From: Alkalihalobacillus sp. LMS6
GTDB lineage: Bacteria > Bacillota > Bacilli > Bacillales > Bacillaceae_D
Length of the DNA stretch: 64,000 bases
Reading direction: 5' to 3'
Assembly: GCF_024362765.1 (NCBI RefSeq)
Contig: NZ_CP093302.1
Span: forward strand, 3,781,564-3,845,563
Shown: piece after piece, positions 1 to 9,984 of the stretch
Position numbering within the stretch: position 1 is the stretch's first letter
How the letters are laid out: each line of letters begins with the position of its first letter
Made by a program: the position numbers and the translations under genes
The notes under the pieces: generated by a model
Told to the model about the DNA's origin: nothing
What the model saw: only the letters and a program-made list of their open reading frames with translations
Database searches by the model: none

Positions 1-357
1 CGATGTTGTAAAGGAATTAAATGTGCCACCTTTATAAAACGGCAGCATCATTCTTACCGGCTCCGTTACATGAGGCGCATTTTCATAAACGATTGCTCGC
101 TCTTTCCCCACTTCTGCTACAAGCTTAATTTCAAATTGTTTTAAATAGCGTAAGCCACCATGGATAAGTTTTGTAGAACGACTTGACGTCCCAGCAGCAA
201 AATCTTGCATCTCTATTAAACCTGTCGTTAACCCTCTTGTTTGCGCATCAAGCGCAATTCCTGATCCCGTAATTCCTCCACCAATGACTAAGAGATCCAA
301 CTGTTTTTCTTGCATCCCTTTTAGCGTTTGTTTACGAGCAAATGTTGAAAAATCCAT
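1..357 (-). CDS. glpD: Aerobic glycerol-3-phosphate dehydrogenase, N-terminal part (runs off the window)
   Basis: FAD-dependent membrane-peripheral enzyme that oxidises glycerol-3-phosphate to dihydroxyacetone phosphate and passes electrons to menaquinone. Only the first 119 codons are inside the window. The reverse-strand translation begins [12 protein letters not shown], then shows the dinucleotide-binding motif [17 protein letters not shown] and the GlpD-type stretch [14 protein letters not shown]. The start at 357 is preceded by AGGAGGGATATAG. It is third in a glpF-glpK-glpD order on the minus strand, with its own promoter and an attenuator hairpin in the 157-bp gap after glpK, as in B. 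subtilis. Identification is firm; the rest of the protein cannot be judged. Confidence 0.95.
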   Translation of the reverse strand, partial: MDFSTFARKQTLKGMQEKQLDLLVIGGGITGSGIALDAQTRGLTTGLIEMQDFAAGTSSRSTKLIHGGLRYLKQFEIKLVAEVGKERAIVYENAPHVTEPVRMMLPFYKGGTFNSFTTS

Positions 358-385
358 CTATATCCCTCCTAAGGAAATAAAAAAA

Positions 386-444
386 GAGGGGACTACAACA
401 TGCTCAAGCAGGCGCTAAACCTACTTAAGTGCTGTAATCCCCTC
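386..444 (-). terminator. Transcription attenuator in the glpD leader (GlpP-type antitermination target)
   Basis: Two 15-nt arms, GAGGGGATTACAGCA and TGTTGTAGTCCCCTC on the minus strand, pair almost perfectly around a loop of about 29 nt and run straight into TTTTTTT. The run ends about 10 nt before the glpD Shine-Dalgarno. A strong terminator between a promoter and a start codon is the arrangement through which GlpP with glycerol-3-phosphate allows glpD read-through in B. subtilis. Structure is seen; GlpP control is inferred, and no glpP gene lies in this window. Confidence 0.85.
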
Positions 445-481
445 ATCGTCTCAAAGATTCATGTATTAACTTGTTACGTAC

Positions 482-510
482 AGTGTACGACTTTTTCTTC
501 TATTCGTAAA
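482..510 (-). promoter_or_regulatory. glpD promoter (sigma-A type)
   Basis: On the minus strand TTTACG (505-510) and TACACT (482-487) are separated by exactly 17 bp. It lies immediately after the glpK stop codon and about 40 bp upstream of the attenuator, so glpD can be transcribed independently of glpFK. Confidence 0.6.
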
Positions 511-513
511 GCA

Positions 514-2028
<1,515 letters not shown>

Positions 2029-2034
2029 TCATTA

Positions 2035-2739
2035 TTAAAATATCATGGTAAAGAAGATAGCACCAATAACACCACCTGCAATTGGACCTAAAATCGGAAT
2101 CCATGCATATCCCCAGTCAGAAGGACCTTTTTTATCGATTGGGAGAATTGCATGAGCAATTCGTGGACCAAGGTCACGTGCAGGATTAATGGCATATCCA
2201 GTTGGGCCACCGAGTGAAAGACCAATTGCAATAATGAGTACCCCAACAACAAGAGGATTTAACCCTTCACTAAACTGATTTGCACCGATTGCAAGTAATC
2301 CAAATACAAGAACGGCCGTACCGATTAGTTCAGCACCGAAATTTGACGGTGTGTGCTTGATCGCTGGAGAAGTTGCGAAGACGCTAAATTTAGCATCTGG
2401 ATCGTCCGTTTTCTTCCAATGCGGATAGTAATGAAGAAAGATAATGACCGCACCTGTTATCGCACCTAAAATTTGACCAATGATATAACCAGGGACCTGA
2501 CTCCAAGGAAATTCACCTACTGCTGCAAAACCAATTGTAACAGCTGGATTTAAATGGGCATCACTTACTGTTCCAGACACATATACACCTAAAGCAACGG
2601 CAAAGCCCCAACCAACGGCAATCGCCATCCAGCCTGCACCTTCTGCTTTCGAATCTTTTAAGTTAACGGCTGCTATTACACCAGCACCAAATATAATGAG
2701 AATCATCGTTCCTACAAACTCTGCAATAATTTCTGCCAT
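2035..2739 (-). CDS. glpF: Glycerol uptake facilitator (aquaglyceroporin)
   Basis: MIP-family membrane channel that lets glycerol diffuse into the cell before trapping by GlpK. The 234-residue protein has the two half-helix motifs HLNPAVT and YAINPARDLGPR, the second with the Asp after NPAR that marks glycerol facilitators, and six hydrophobic spans. It is somewhat shorter than B. subtilis GlpF at about 274 residues, but both NPA motifs and both ends look intact. First gene of the glpFK(D) unit, preceded by a cre-overlapped promoter and an attenuator. Confidence 0.95.
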   Translation of the reverse strand: MAEIIAEFVGTMILIIFGAGVIAAVNLKDSKAEGAGWMAIAVGWGFAVALGVYVSGTVSDAHLNPAVTIGFAAVGEFPWSQVPGYIIGQILGAITGAVIIFLHYYPHWKKTDDPDAKFSVFATSPAIKHTPSNFGAELIGTAVLVFGLLAIGANQFSEGLNPLVVGVLIIAIGLSLGGPTGYAINPARDLGPRIAHAILPIDKKGPSDWGYAWIPILGPIAGGVIGAIFFTMIF

Positions 2740-2777
2740 TATTGTTCCCCCTCTGCTTTCTTGAGAAGCTTATGTAC

Positions 2778-2834
2778 AAAAAAGAGCACCTTTTTTCACA
2801 GGTCGCCCTAGGGCTCCGTAAAAAAAGCTGCTCT
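2778..2834 (-). terminator. Attenuator hairpin in the glpF leader (GlpP-type antitermination target)
   Basis: On the minus strand AGAGCAGCTTTTTTTAC pairs with GTGAAAAAAGGTGCTCT with a few mismatches, followed by a T run, between the glpF promoter and the glpF start. This mirrors the glpD leader and the known GlpP-controlled leaders of B. subtilis. It shares the location and terminator logic of the glpD hairpin but not its stem sequence. Confidence 0.75.
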
Positions 2835-2869
2835 CATATACTCATCAGCTACTCTATTAACATGATGCT

Positions 2870-2906
2870 ATTATAGTACGAGAAACACTTTTTGTAAACG
2901 GATTCA
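2870..2906 (-). promoter_or_regulatory. glpF promoter overlapped by a cre (CcpA) site
   Basis: Minus-strand TTTACA (2893-2898), 17-bp spacer, TATAAT (2870-2875): a near-consensus sigma-A promoter. Reading the plus strand, 2892-2906 is TTGTAAACGGATTCA, a full match to the cre consensus WTGNAARCGNWWWCA. The cre covers the -35 element, the expected geometry for CcpA repression of glycerol genes by preferred sugars. Confidence 0.85.
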
Positions 2907-3135
2907 TTTTTTTAATTCCCAATTTAATCTTACCGTAAACAAAAAATTTTCACTCGATGATGTATTCATAAAAAAAAGGTAGTGCCAAAAAAAACTAGTC
3001 AAGTCCACATCTCCGTGTAGAATCACGATACAATGCTTTTATAAATTGATTAGGTCTGTCGAAAGGCTGTCACCTTTTATCCAAAAATGGGAAGGTCCAT
3101 TCAAATGATCGTCATCACTTATCGCGCGGATGGAC

Positions 3136-3212
3136 ACTTTCACCACAGGCACAAGCGCGACATCCGTTTGCGCTACGTTATCACTTGCGCTCACGGTGTC
3201 TTCAGACACGTA
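3136..3212. repeat. Dispersed intergenic repeat, copy 1
   Basis: The stretch beginning ACTTTCACCACAGGCACAAG matches a second stretch at 60188-60247; the first 22 bases are identical and a further block around TTTGCGCT and CGGTGTCT also corresponds. Copy 1 has about 17 extra bases, including a second TTGCGCT. It contains small dyads, AGCGC/GCGCT and GTGTC/GACAC. A 68-codon frame across this copy (3039-3245, minus) is not kept open in copy 2, so coding is unlikely. The remainder of 2907-3265 shows no gene. Confidence 0.6.
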
Positions 3213-3265
3213 CTGTCCCGCAGCAGTCTCTAGTTCTTCTAACACCCTTACAGATAACGAAGAAA

Positions 3266-3294
3266 AGACGATTAATCCACTGAATTAGTCGTCT
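3266..3294 (-). terminator. Terminator downstream of the dicarboxylate transporter operon
   Basis: Arms AGACGATTAAT and ATTAGTCGTCT pair 10 of 11 with a 7-nt loop, and the minus strand continues TTTTCTTC. It lies 48 bp past the transporter stop codon. Confidence 0.7.
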
Positions 3295-3341
3295 CTTCAA
3301 CATGTACCTATTCTTTTGTCCCAATTCCTTTTCTTTAACGT

Positions 3342-5006
3342 TTAATCAAGTAGTGACGTTGGGAATGTTGTAAGATCAATACCCATTGTAAGTGGGACTA
3401 AGAAGTATACCGCTAATACAATGAGAATGGTTGCAAATACGTTGAGCCAAAAGCCTGCTTTAACCATTTCAATGATCTTTAGCTTACCTGTACCGAAAAT
3501 AATGGCGTTCGGTGGTGTCCCTACTGGTAACATAAATGCACAGTTTGCCGCCATTGCACAAGGAATCATAAGTGCGAATGGGTGAATATCAATGGCTACA
3601 GCAAGTGCGCCTACAACAGGTAAAATCATTGTTGCCGTCGCTGTATTGGAAGTAATTTCCGTTAACATCATAATTAAAAGTGTTGCGCCACCAATGATAA
3701 GAAGCATATGCAAGCCATCTAAAATAGTCAGTTGATCCCCAATCCATGTTGAAAGTCCGCTTGATTGGAACCCAGCTGCAATGGCAAGACCGCCACCAAA
3801 TAGAAGCAGCACGCCCCATGGAATATCTTTTGAATCAGACCAATCAAGGATTCTTGTAGCAGCTTTTGCTGGAATTAAGAATAAGAGCATCGTCGCAATG
3901 ATGGCAATCATTCCATCTGAAATTCCAGGTAGCTGTACTATGAGCGGATCGTCTCCAGCCCAGAAGAACTCTCTTGTAATCCACATAAATGCGGCAAATA
4001 AGAAAACTGCACCGACGACTTTTTCCTCAAACGATGTTTTTCCAAGCTTTTGTCGTTCACTTGCAATTAACTCTTTTCCACCAGGTAACGTTTTAATACT
4101 TGTTTTAAAATTAATTCTTCCTAAATAGAACCATGTAAAGAATAGTAGAATAAGAACGACCGGAACTGCGAACAACATCCACGTTCCAAATCCAATTGTT
4201 ATACCGAAGATTGTATCGAGCTGCGCGGCAAGAATTATATTTGGTGGTGTTCCAATTAATGTACCTAGACCACCAATCGTTCCTGCATAACCGACACCAA
4301 ATAATAGTGATTTCTCGAATTTCGGTAAGTCACGCTTGTGTTCCTCATCCTTTAATGCAGCCGCTACTTGAGCCGTAATTGCTAAAGCCATAGGAATCAT
4401 CATCATTACGGCTGCAGTATTTGATACCCACATTGATAAAAAGCCTGTCGCAAGCATAAACCCTAACAGAATTCTTTGTGTACTCGTTCCAATAACGGAG
4501 ATAATAAAAAGGGCAATTCGTTTATGAAGATCCCATTTCTCCATTGCCGTTGCAATAAAGAATCCACCTAAAAATAAGAAGATGATGTCATTTCCGTAAG
4601 ACGATGCAACATCGGAACCTTCCATTGCTCCTGTAATGGGTAGCAAAATTAACGGCATTAGCGATGTGGCTGGAATTGGAATGGCTTCTGTCATCCACCA
4701 AGTCGCTATCCATAATGTGACGGCTAAGACTCGTTGACCGTCTGCCGAAAGACCTGCAGGTTCAAAAAATAAGATTGTTAAAAGAAATAATAACGGGCCA
4801 AGAATTAACCCTACAAGCTGTGCCCGTGAATAGGGTTTCTTTTGCTGATCTCCGTCAGGCATAACTTGTTTCGACTGCTTCTTCTCTTTATGTTGAGCTG
4901 CTTCTTTTTTTAATGCAGCTGAACCTTTGTTTGCATACGAGAAAACATTTAAAAGATCTTTTGTTCGCTCAGATTGTTGCCATAATCTGTCCCAGACGAG
5001 CTTCAT
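3342..5006 (-). CDS. Sodium/dicarboxylate symporter, DASS (SLC13) family
   Basis: Polytopic membrane transporter, most likely Na+-coupled uptake of C4-dicarboxylates such as succinate, fumarate or malate. About 554 residues with around a dozen hydrophobic spans. The repeated SNTAA/SNTAT-type helix-hairpin motifs of the family are visible (MWVSNTAAVMMMIPMALAI and TEITSNTATATMILPVVGAL), each followed by a PxGTPPN-like motif (IGTPPNIIL, LPVGTPPNAI). A cytoplasmic N-terminal extension of about 60 charged residues precedes the first span. I chose ATG 5006 because GGAGG sits 7 nt upstream; an in-frame ATG at 5024 lacks this. It follows the sensor and regulator genes on the same strand, which suggests substrate-induced expression. 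Confidence 0.88.
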   Translation of the reverse strand: MKLVWDRLWQQSERTKDLLNVFSYANKGSAALKKEAAQHKEKKQSKQVMPDGDQQKKPYSRAQLVGLILGPLLFLLTILFFEPAGLSADGQRVLAVTLWIATWWMTEAIPIPATSLMPLILLPITGAMEGSDVASSYGNDIIFLFLGGFFIATAMEKWDLHKRIALFIISVIGTSTQRILLGFMLATGFLSMWVSNTAAVMMMIPMALAITAQVAAALKDEEHKRDLPKFEKSLLFGVGYAGTIGGLGTLIGTPPNIILAAQLDTIFGITIGFGTWMLFAVPVVLILLFFTWFYLGRINFKTSIKTLPGGKELIASERQKLGKTSFEEKVVGAVFLFAAFMWITREFFWAGDDPLIVQLPGISDGMIAIIATMLLFLIPAKAATRILDWSDSKDIPWGVLLLFGGGLAIAAGFQSSGLSTWIGDQLTILDGLHMLLIIGGATLLIMMLTEITSNTATATMILPVVGALAVAIDIHPFALMIPCAMAANCAFMLPVGTPPNAIIFGTGKLKIIEMVKAGFWLNVFATILIVLAVYFLVPLTMGIDLTTFPTSLLD

Positions 5007-5078
5007 TGTCATTCCTCCATCCATTGAAAGCGTTTACTTATTCTTTCATGGACGTGTCGAATAATCTAGTTTTTTTAA

Positions 5079-5795
5079 TTAAACGAAATCATTTTTGTCT
5101 AAAAATTCTCTCCCTTGCTCTGACAACCGGTAACGATTAAAAGGTCTGCCATGTGTTAAATAAACGAGATCTTTTTGAATAAATGACTGCTCGTCAAAAA
5201 AACGCAAGTACTTTCGTAGTGACACATGAGAAATTGTGGTTCCTTCTTCAAGTTCTGCAGCAGTTTGCCAGGCTTCACCAGCGCCAGCCAGCGCATGTAA
5301 AATGCGCATCGCTGTCACTTCGGTAATTCCTTTTGGAAACGAATGTTTTTCTACCGGAGAGGCTTTTTCGGTCCGCTGAATCAATTGATCAATCTCTTTT
5401 TGAACGAAAGAACCTTGCTGCGTTTCTTGTCTCATTGCTTGGTACCGTTGAAGTGCTTCTTTAAACCGGGCAAATGAAAACGGCTTTACTAAATAATCTA
5501 TAACACCAAATCGATAGCCTGTTTGAACGGTGTAAGTATCGTTCGCTGATGTGATCAAAATAACGTCTATATTCCGCTCTTCTAACCGAACTTGCTTCAG
5601 AATATCTAGTCCATTTTGGTCTCCAATGTAGACATCAAGTAACAGCAAATCAGGCTTAAATGTCTTTAACTGCTGCATCCCTTCTTCAAACGTATAGGCC
5701 TTTGATACAAGCTCAAACCCGTCCACTTTTTTTAAAAATAGGGAATGGAAATGTGCGATTTCTTGTTCATCTTCAATCATCGTAACGCGAATCAT
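5079..5795 (-). CDS. Response regulator of CitB/DcuR/MalR type
   Basis: Two-component regulator of 238 residues. N-terminal receiver domain with acidic pocket near MIEDEQE, phospho-acceptor Asp in LLLLDVYIGDQNG (about 56), and the conserved Lys in VKPFSFARF. The C-terminal half (about 145-238) is a winged-helix-like DNA-binding region, as in regulators of citrate, malate and fumarate uptake. It overlaps the sensor gene by 4 bp (ATGA) and is followed 72 bp later by the DASS transporter, its probable target. Which dicarboxylate is sensed cannot be read from sequence. Confidence 0.9.
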   Translation of the reverse strand: MIRVTMIEDEQEIAHFHSLFLKKVDGFELVSKAYTFEEGMQQLKTFKPDLLLLDVYIGDQNGLDILKQVRLEERNIDVILITSANDTYTVQTGYRFGVIDYLVKPFSFARFKEALQRYQAMRQETQQGSFVQKEIDQLIQRTEKASPVEKHSFPKGITEVTAMRILHALAGAGEAWQTAAELEEGTTISHVSLRKYLRFFDEQSFIQKDLVYLTHGRPFNRYRLSEQGREFLDKNDFV

Positions 5796-7399
5796 TTTTC
5801 TCTACTCCCTTCTAAACCAAGTGGAATATGCACAGTCACAATTGTTCCTTTTCCCTCTCTAGATAAAAGATCCATTGTTCCCCCGTATTGATTGATTTCA
5901 TTCCGAACATTTTCTAGTCCATAACCGTGATCACCTTGTTTAGTTGATGGCCAATCCCCTTTTCCTTGCTGCGGAGAAAATCCTCTTCCATTATCTTCAA
6001 TCACATAACGTAGAACACCACCAACTTGCTTGATCGTCATAATGATAAATGCTTGGGGCTGATTCATGCTTGCTTCTGCTGCATTATCCACTGTATTCCC
6101 AATAATCGTTATCCACGCATCGATTAATTCTGCTGATAGCTTTGGCCAAGGCGTTCCTGATTGAAAAATGACGTTTATTCCTTGTTCTTCTAACATACTT
6201 GTTTTTCGTGACAGAAATTGTGCCAAACTTTTATCCGAAACTAATTTACCGATCTCATCAGGTAATTGACTATTTTTCTTTTGTTGATAGCGCATTGAAA
6301 GATTTTCGATATACTCTTGCAGCTCACTATAAGACTCTGTTTCAACCATCGCACTAATAATATGAAGTTTATTCATAAATTCATGGGTTTCACTTCTTAA
6401 ACTTTTCGCATACGTCTCTACGCCACTTAACCGCTTCATAATATCATCTAGTTGATTTTTTTCGCGAAACGTTGCGAGTGCACCGATGCATCGTTCCTGA
6501 TAAAAAATAGGTACTTTCGTGACAACCGCTTCAAGTTCACTACGATGATACACATCGTCATAGTTGCCTTTACGTTCTGTTATTACTTGCTCTAATTCTA
6601 ATTCTGGCCACACTTGATTCACATCTCTACCTTCTACACCAAGAGTATGACCAGCTGCTCGAAGAAAAGTCGTAGCTGCTCCATTCACTGCTATTATTTT
6701 ACCATGCTCATTAATCGCAATGATGCCTTCTCCTGCTGCTTCTAAAATTGCCTCCCGCTCATTTACTAGTCTGGCAATCTGTTGGGGTTCAAGACCATGC
6801 AATTGTTTTTTTATTCGGTTGGATAAAAAATACGCACCTATTAAACCGACAAGTAAACTCCCACTTGCACCAATAATTGATGTGAGGACAGCTTGATTTT
6901 CTGCTTCCACAATGGCATCGGTAGGAATACCAACTGAGACAGCACCAATTACTTGATTTTCTTGACCGTACACAGGTTCGAAGGCACGAACAGAAGGTCC
7001 GAGTGAACCGACCGCTTCTGATATATATGATTCTCCTTCAAATACTCGATCTGCATCACCGCCAACAAACGTTTGACCAATTCGTTCTGCGACCGGATGC
7101 GTGTATCGATTTTGCTCCGTGTCCATGACGACGATATAAAGAAAGTCATTTTCTTCCCGAATGGCTTCTACCATATAAAGCAAGTCTGCAGACGGTTCTC
7201 CTTGTTGTAAGGTGGCAACAACCTGAGGATGTTCTTTCAAATGGCTGGCACTAATTCGTACTTTATCTGCAAGATGGTCCCGTGTTAGCGTAGCCTGTTG
7301 AAACGCACTGAATAAACCAAACAGCAATAACGCCACTAACACGACGCCTCCACTTAATAGCATCGTTTGTGTTCTAAGCGTAACTGATTCTCTTTTCAT
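5792..7399 (-). CDS. Sensor histidine kinase of CitA/DcuS/MalK type
   Basis: Membrane sensor of 535 residues. An N-terminal membrane span (about 14-34), an extracytoplasmic Cache-like ligand domain (about 35-170) containing IVVMDTEQNRYTHP, and a second span near 172-192. These are followed by a cytoplasmic PAS-like domain (about 210-320), a dimerisation region with phospho-acceptor His in SETHEFMNKLH, and an ATPase domain with DNAAEA and DNGRGF boxes plus GYGLENV. This is the layout of carboxylate-sensing kinases, in keeping with the transporter two genes downstream. The start at 7399 is the first gene of the minus-strand sensor-regulator-transporter unit. Confidence 0.92.
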   Translation of the reverse strand: MKRESVTLRTQTMLLSGGVVLVALLLFGLFSAFQQATLTRDHLADKVRISASHLKEHPQVVATLQQGEPSADLLYMVEAIREENDFLYIVVMDTEQNRYTHPVAERIGQTFVGGDADRVFEGESYISEAVGSLGPSVRAFEPVYGQENQVIGAVSVGIPTDAIVEAENQAVLTSIIGASGSLLVGLIGAYFLSNRIKKQLHGLEPQQIARLVNEREAILEAAGEGIIAINEHGKIIAVNGAATTFLRAAGHTLGVEGRDVNQVWPELELEQVITERKGNYDDVYHRSELEAVVTKVPIFYQERCIGALATFREKNQLDDIMKRLSGVETYAKSLRSETHEFMNKLHIISAMVETESYSELQEYIENLSMRYQQKKNSQLPDEIGKLVSDKSLAQFLSRKTSMLEEQGINVIFQSGTPWPKLSAELIDAWITIIGNTVDNAAEASMNQPQAFIIMTIKQVGGVLRYVIEDNGRGFSPQQGKGDWPSTKQGDHGYGLENVRNEINQYGGTMDLLSREGKGTIVTVHIPLGLEGSREK

Positions 7400-7525
7400 T
7401 AGCGGACCACCTTTTGCTTTTATTCTAATGTTTTGTCATTCCTTCACATTTTAAATTTTTTCACAAAGAATGTATAGACTTGATTGAAGTGGTAAGAATG
7501 AGTAACGTATTCCCCTATCCCCCTT

Positions 7526-7555
7526 AGCCTCCAACAAATGTTGGGGGCTTTTTTT
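7526..7555 (+). terminator. Orphan Rho-independent terminator, plus strand
   Basis: AGCCTCCAAC and GTTGGGGGCT form a GC-rich hairpin with a 4-nt loop followed by TTTTTTT on the plus strand. No plus-strand gene precedes it; the kinase gene upstream runs the other way. It therefore ends either an unannotated short transcript starting in about 7400-7500 or a leader of the cysteine dioxygenase gene 210 bp downstream. The rest of 7400-7764 shows no recognisable gene. Confidence 0.75.
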
Positions 7556-7764
7556 ATTGCTTGGACATTTCTTTCTTACGTCAGCATACAATGCCAAAAG
7601 GGCAACGCTAAATCGTGCATAACATTTCTGGCACTCATTCTTTTTTGAAAGAAGACATTTCACTTCTAAGTCTCATTAGTCGAATCATACTTATATGAGG
7701 GGTCTTGCTCTCAAACCATAGTTTAACCTTTCGGAAAATCAGGAAATAAAGAAAGGAGGCTTTT

Positions 7765-8319
7765 ATGTTTGAACAGCGACTAACGGAGATTCTAAACAAT
7801 CTACATAAACCAACAATCGAGACATTGCGTCAAGCACTAAACCAAATCCATGCTACATACGAGGACGTGGCTCCTTATATTCAATCAAGTAGCGACAAAC
7901 CTTATTATCGTAAACTTCTGTTTCACTCTGATCATGTGGAACTTCTGCTCATGAACTGGTCTGGACTTGATTGTGCTCCTCACGATCATGGTCATTCGTT
8001 TGGTTGGATTCAAGTCATGAACGGAAGCGTACGCAACCAGCTGTTCAGCGTACAACCAGGCAAACTTCCAGAACCTTTTTTCGAAAAGCATCATTCAGAA
8101 GGTACTGTCTTTTTTGCCCCGAAACAAAGCGTTCATCAGATGGAAGGGCAAAAGGACCTTTTAACACTACATCTCTATGCCCCACCTATATCAGGAATGA
8201 AAGTGTATGACCTAAAAAAATGTGCCGCATGTGTCGTTTCAGATGATTGCGGCGCTTGGTGGCCCGATGAACAAAGACAGCAATTAAAAATTATTCAGTT
8301 ACAAAACGCAATGAAATAA
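7765..8319 (+). CDS. Cysteine dioxygenase (cupin)
   Basis: Non-haem iron cupin that oxidises cysteine to cysteine sulfinate. The family signature is seen at HDHGHSFGWIQVMNGSV (73-89). Likely metal ligands are His73, His75 and His124 (QSVHQMEG). Length 184 residues is typical of the bacterial type I family (B. subtilis YubC). The start has AAAGGAGG 7 nt upstream. A DUF218 gene begins 11 bp after the stop, so the two are probably co-transcribed. Relatives acting on other thiols such as 3-mercaptopropionate exist, so substrate is inferred. Confidence 0.88.
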   Translation: MFEQRLTEILNNLHKPTIETLRQALNQIHATYEDVAPYIQSSSDKPYYRKLLFHSDHVELLLMNWSGLDCAPHDHGHSFGWIQVMNGSVRNQLFSVQPGKLPEPFFEKHHSEGTVFFAPKQSVHQMEGQKDLLTLHLYAPPISGMKVYDLKKCAACVVSDDCGAWWPDEQRQQLKIIQLQNAMK

Positions 8320-8330
8320 GGAGGAATGGC

Positions 8331-8939
8331 ATGCGTCTCTCACAAATAAAGCCCAATCAATTAACAGATGAGCAAATTACAAAGCTCCTCTATCACTCCA
8401 CCTCTGACGACGGAAAAGCGGGAGACTGCATCTTTGTTCCTGGAAGTAGTAAAGCTGTTGAATACAAAGTACCAAAAGCCATTCAGCTTTACCGAGACGG
8501 ACGAGCAAATAAACTTCTTTTCTCGGGTGGTGTCTCTTGGGATGCTTCCCAAAAACCAGAGGCAGTCATGATGCGTGAGCGCGCGCTACAACTGGGCATT
8601 CCGGCTAAAGACATTTTAACGGAGGAACAGTCGCTTCATACAAAAGAAAACGTACTTGCCTCCTTGCTCGTTCTGGATCGCGCTTTTGATCTTCATCACC
8701 TTCACCATCTTATCATCGTTACATCAAGCATCCATTCATTACGAGTATGGTTAACCATGCGTACCTATATGCCACCTTGGATTACATATTCACTCGCCCC
8801 TGTAGATGATCGTAGTACAAAAGAGGAAAACTGGTTTGTTTCCCCTCATAGTCGAAAACGGGTCGAAGCCGAAGTGCACAAACTGGTTCATTACGCCCAA
8901 ATAGGTGCGATCATTGATGAAGAGCAGTCCCTTGAATAG
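8331..8939 (+). CDS. DUF218 / YdcF-SanA family protein
   Basis: A 202-residue cytoplasmic protein of the ElyC/SanA/YdcF superfamily, whose biochemical role is unclear. Family features seen: an early beta strand with FVPGSSKAVEYKVPKAIQLY, then LLFSGGVSW, the EQSLHTKENV box (E-x-x-S-x-x-T-x-E-N) and LIIVTSSIHSLRVWLTM. There is no signal peptide or membrane span, unlike SanA. The start is supported by TAAGGAGGAATGGC upstream. Tight linkage to cysteine dioxygenase suggests a shared transcript but gives no clear functional clue. Confidence 0.8.
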   Translation: MRLSQIKPNQLTDEQITKLLYHSTSDDGKAGDCIFVPGSSKAVEYKVPKAIQLYRDGRANKLLFSGGVSWDASQKPEAVMMRERALQLGIPAKDILTEEQSLHTKENVLASLLVLDRAFDLHHLHHLIIVTSSIHSLRVWLTMRTYMPPWITYSLAPVDDRSTKEENWFVSPHSRKRVEAEVHKLVHYAQIGAIIDEEQSLE

Positions 8940-8944
8940 AAAAA

Positions 8945-8977
8945 AAAGCCCTTTTCCATAAATAGAAAAGGGCTTTT
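8945..8977. terminator. Bidirectional terminator between the DUF218 gene and degV
   Basis: AAAAGCCCTTTTC and GAAAAGGGCTTTT form a perfect stem with A and T runs on both sides. It lies between two convergent genes and can serve both. Confidence 0.9.
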
Positions 8978-9010
8978 GCTTTTATTTCAGTAAACCACTT
9001 CGCCACACGA

Positions 9011-9856
9011 TTATTTCGTGTAGTACATTAATGCAATTGCACCTGGTCCTGTATGGGTACTAATAATAGGTGACGTTTCTAAAATAGACGAAGAAAAGTG
9101 CTGACGAACTTTTTTAAGACGTTCCATCACTTGTTCACTAAATGATTCTGCTTCAATATGAGCGATTCCTACGTGTTCCACATCTTTTGAATCGGTTTCT
9201 TTTTCAAATGTTTCCGATAAGAAATCGAGGACTTGCTTCTGGGAACGCTTTGTTGTAACAGGTGTATACGAACCATCTTGCAAGGAAGCGATGGGCTTGA
9301 TTTTTAGTAACGACCCAAGCAACGCTTTCCCTTTGCCAATACGTCCACCTTTAGCTAAATATTCAAGAGTATCCACCACAATATAAAGGGATGTTTTCGA
9401 ACGAATATCCGCTATTTCATTTAAAATACTGTCTAAAGAAGCCCCTTTATTTTCCAGCTCTGCGGCTCGTTTCACTTGAAACGAGAGCGCAATGGAAATA
9501 AAACAAGAATCCACAACTGTAACTCGTCCATTTAATTCATCCGCTGCCATCTGCGCAGAAGCTACTGTCCCGCTCATTGCGCTTGTCATATGAATAGACA
9601 GTACATGCGTATCAGGCTCATCAAGTAATTCTTCGTAAATTCGTACAAACTCACCAACAGGGGGTTGCGAGCTCTTAGGCAACTCTTCATTCGTCACCAA
9701 CAGATGCGCAAATTCTTTTTTCGATATATCTACCCCGTCTAAATAACTTTTTCCATTTATGTTAATTGATAACGGGACTACAGTAACCCCTAACTCTTGT
9801 AAAATTGATGACTCTATATCGCAAGTAGAATCTGTCACAATTTTGATCTTTGTCAT
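9011..9856 (-). CDS. DegV family fatty-acid-binding protein (FakB-like)
   Basis: A 281-residue DegV domain protein. Such proteins bind a fatty acid in a deep pocket and, as FakB, present it to the FakA kinase for phosphorylation in lipid recycling. Signatures seen: KIVTDSTCDIESSIL at the N-terminus, the phosphate-loop-like SIHMTSAMSGTVASAQMAA (about 96-114), and the C-terminal THTGPGAIALMYY. Length is normal. It is a single-gene unit on the minus strand with GGGAGATTTCA upstream of the ATG. Confidence 0.92.
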   Translation of the reverse strand: MTKIKIVTDSTCDIESSILQELGVTVVPLSININGKSYLDGVDISKKEFAHLLVTNEELPKSSQPPVGEFVRIYEELLDEPDTHVLSIHMTSAMSGTVASAQMAADELNGRVTVVDSCFISIALSFQVKRAAELENKGASLDSILNEIADIRSKTSLYIVVDTLEYLAKGGRIGKGKALLGSLLKIKPIASLQDGSYTPVTTKRSQKQVLDFLSETFEKETDSKDVEHVGIAHIEAESFSEQVMERLKKVRQHFSSSILETSPIISTHTGPGAIALMYYTK

Positions 9857-9984
9857 TGAAATCTCCCTTTAACAAGGCTTATTAAGAAAGCATAACATAC
9901 GTTGCTTGTAGTATGACACACGTACCGCTAAGTGTAAACGCTGTCTTAAAAAGCGCAATTATACGACTATAGAAAAAAATTCGA

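Noticed and set aside
3039-3245. A 68-codon minus-strand open frame in the gap after the dicarboxylate operon
   Set aside because: It lies across the dispersed repeat; the second copy of the repeat has a stop and a 17-bp indel that break the frame, and no ribosome site precedes the start.
3781-4128. A 115-codon plus-strand open frame
   Set aside because: Antisense to the clearly conserved DASS transporter, no ribosome site.
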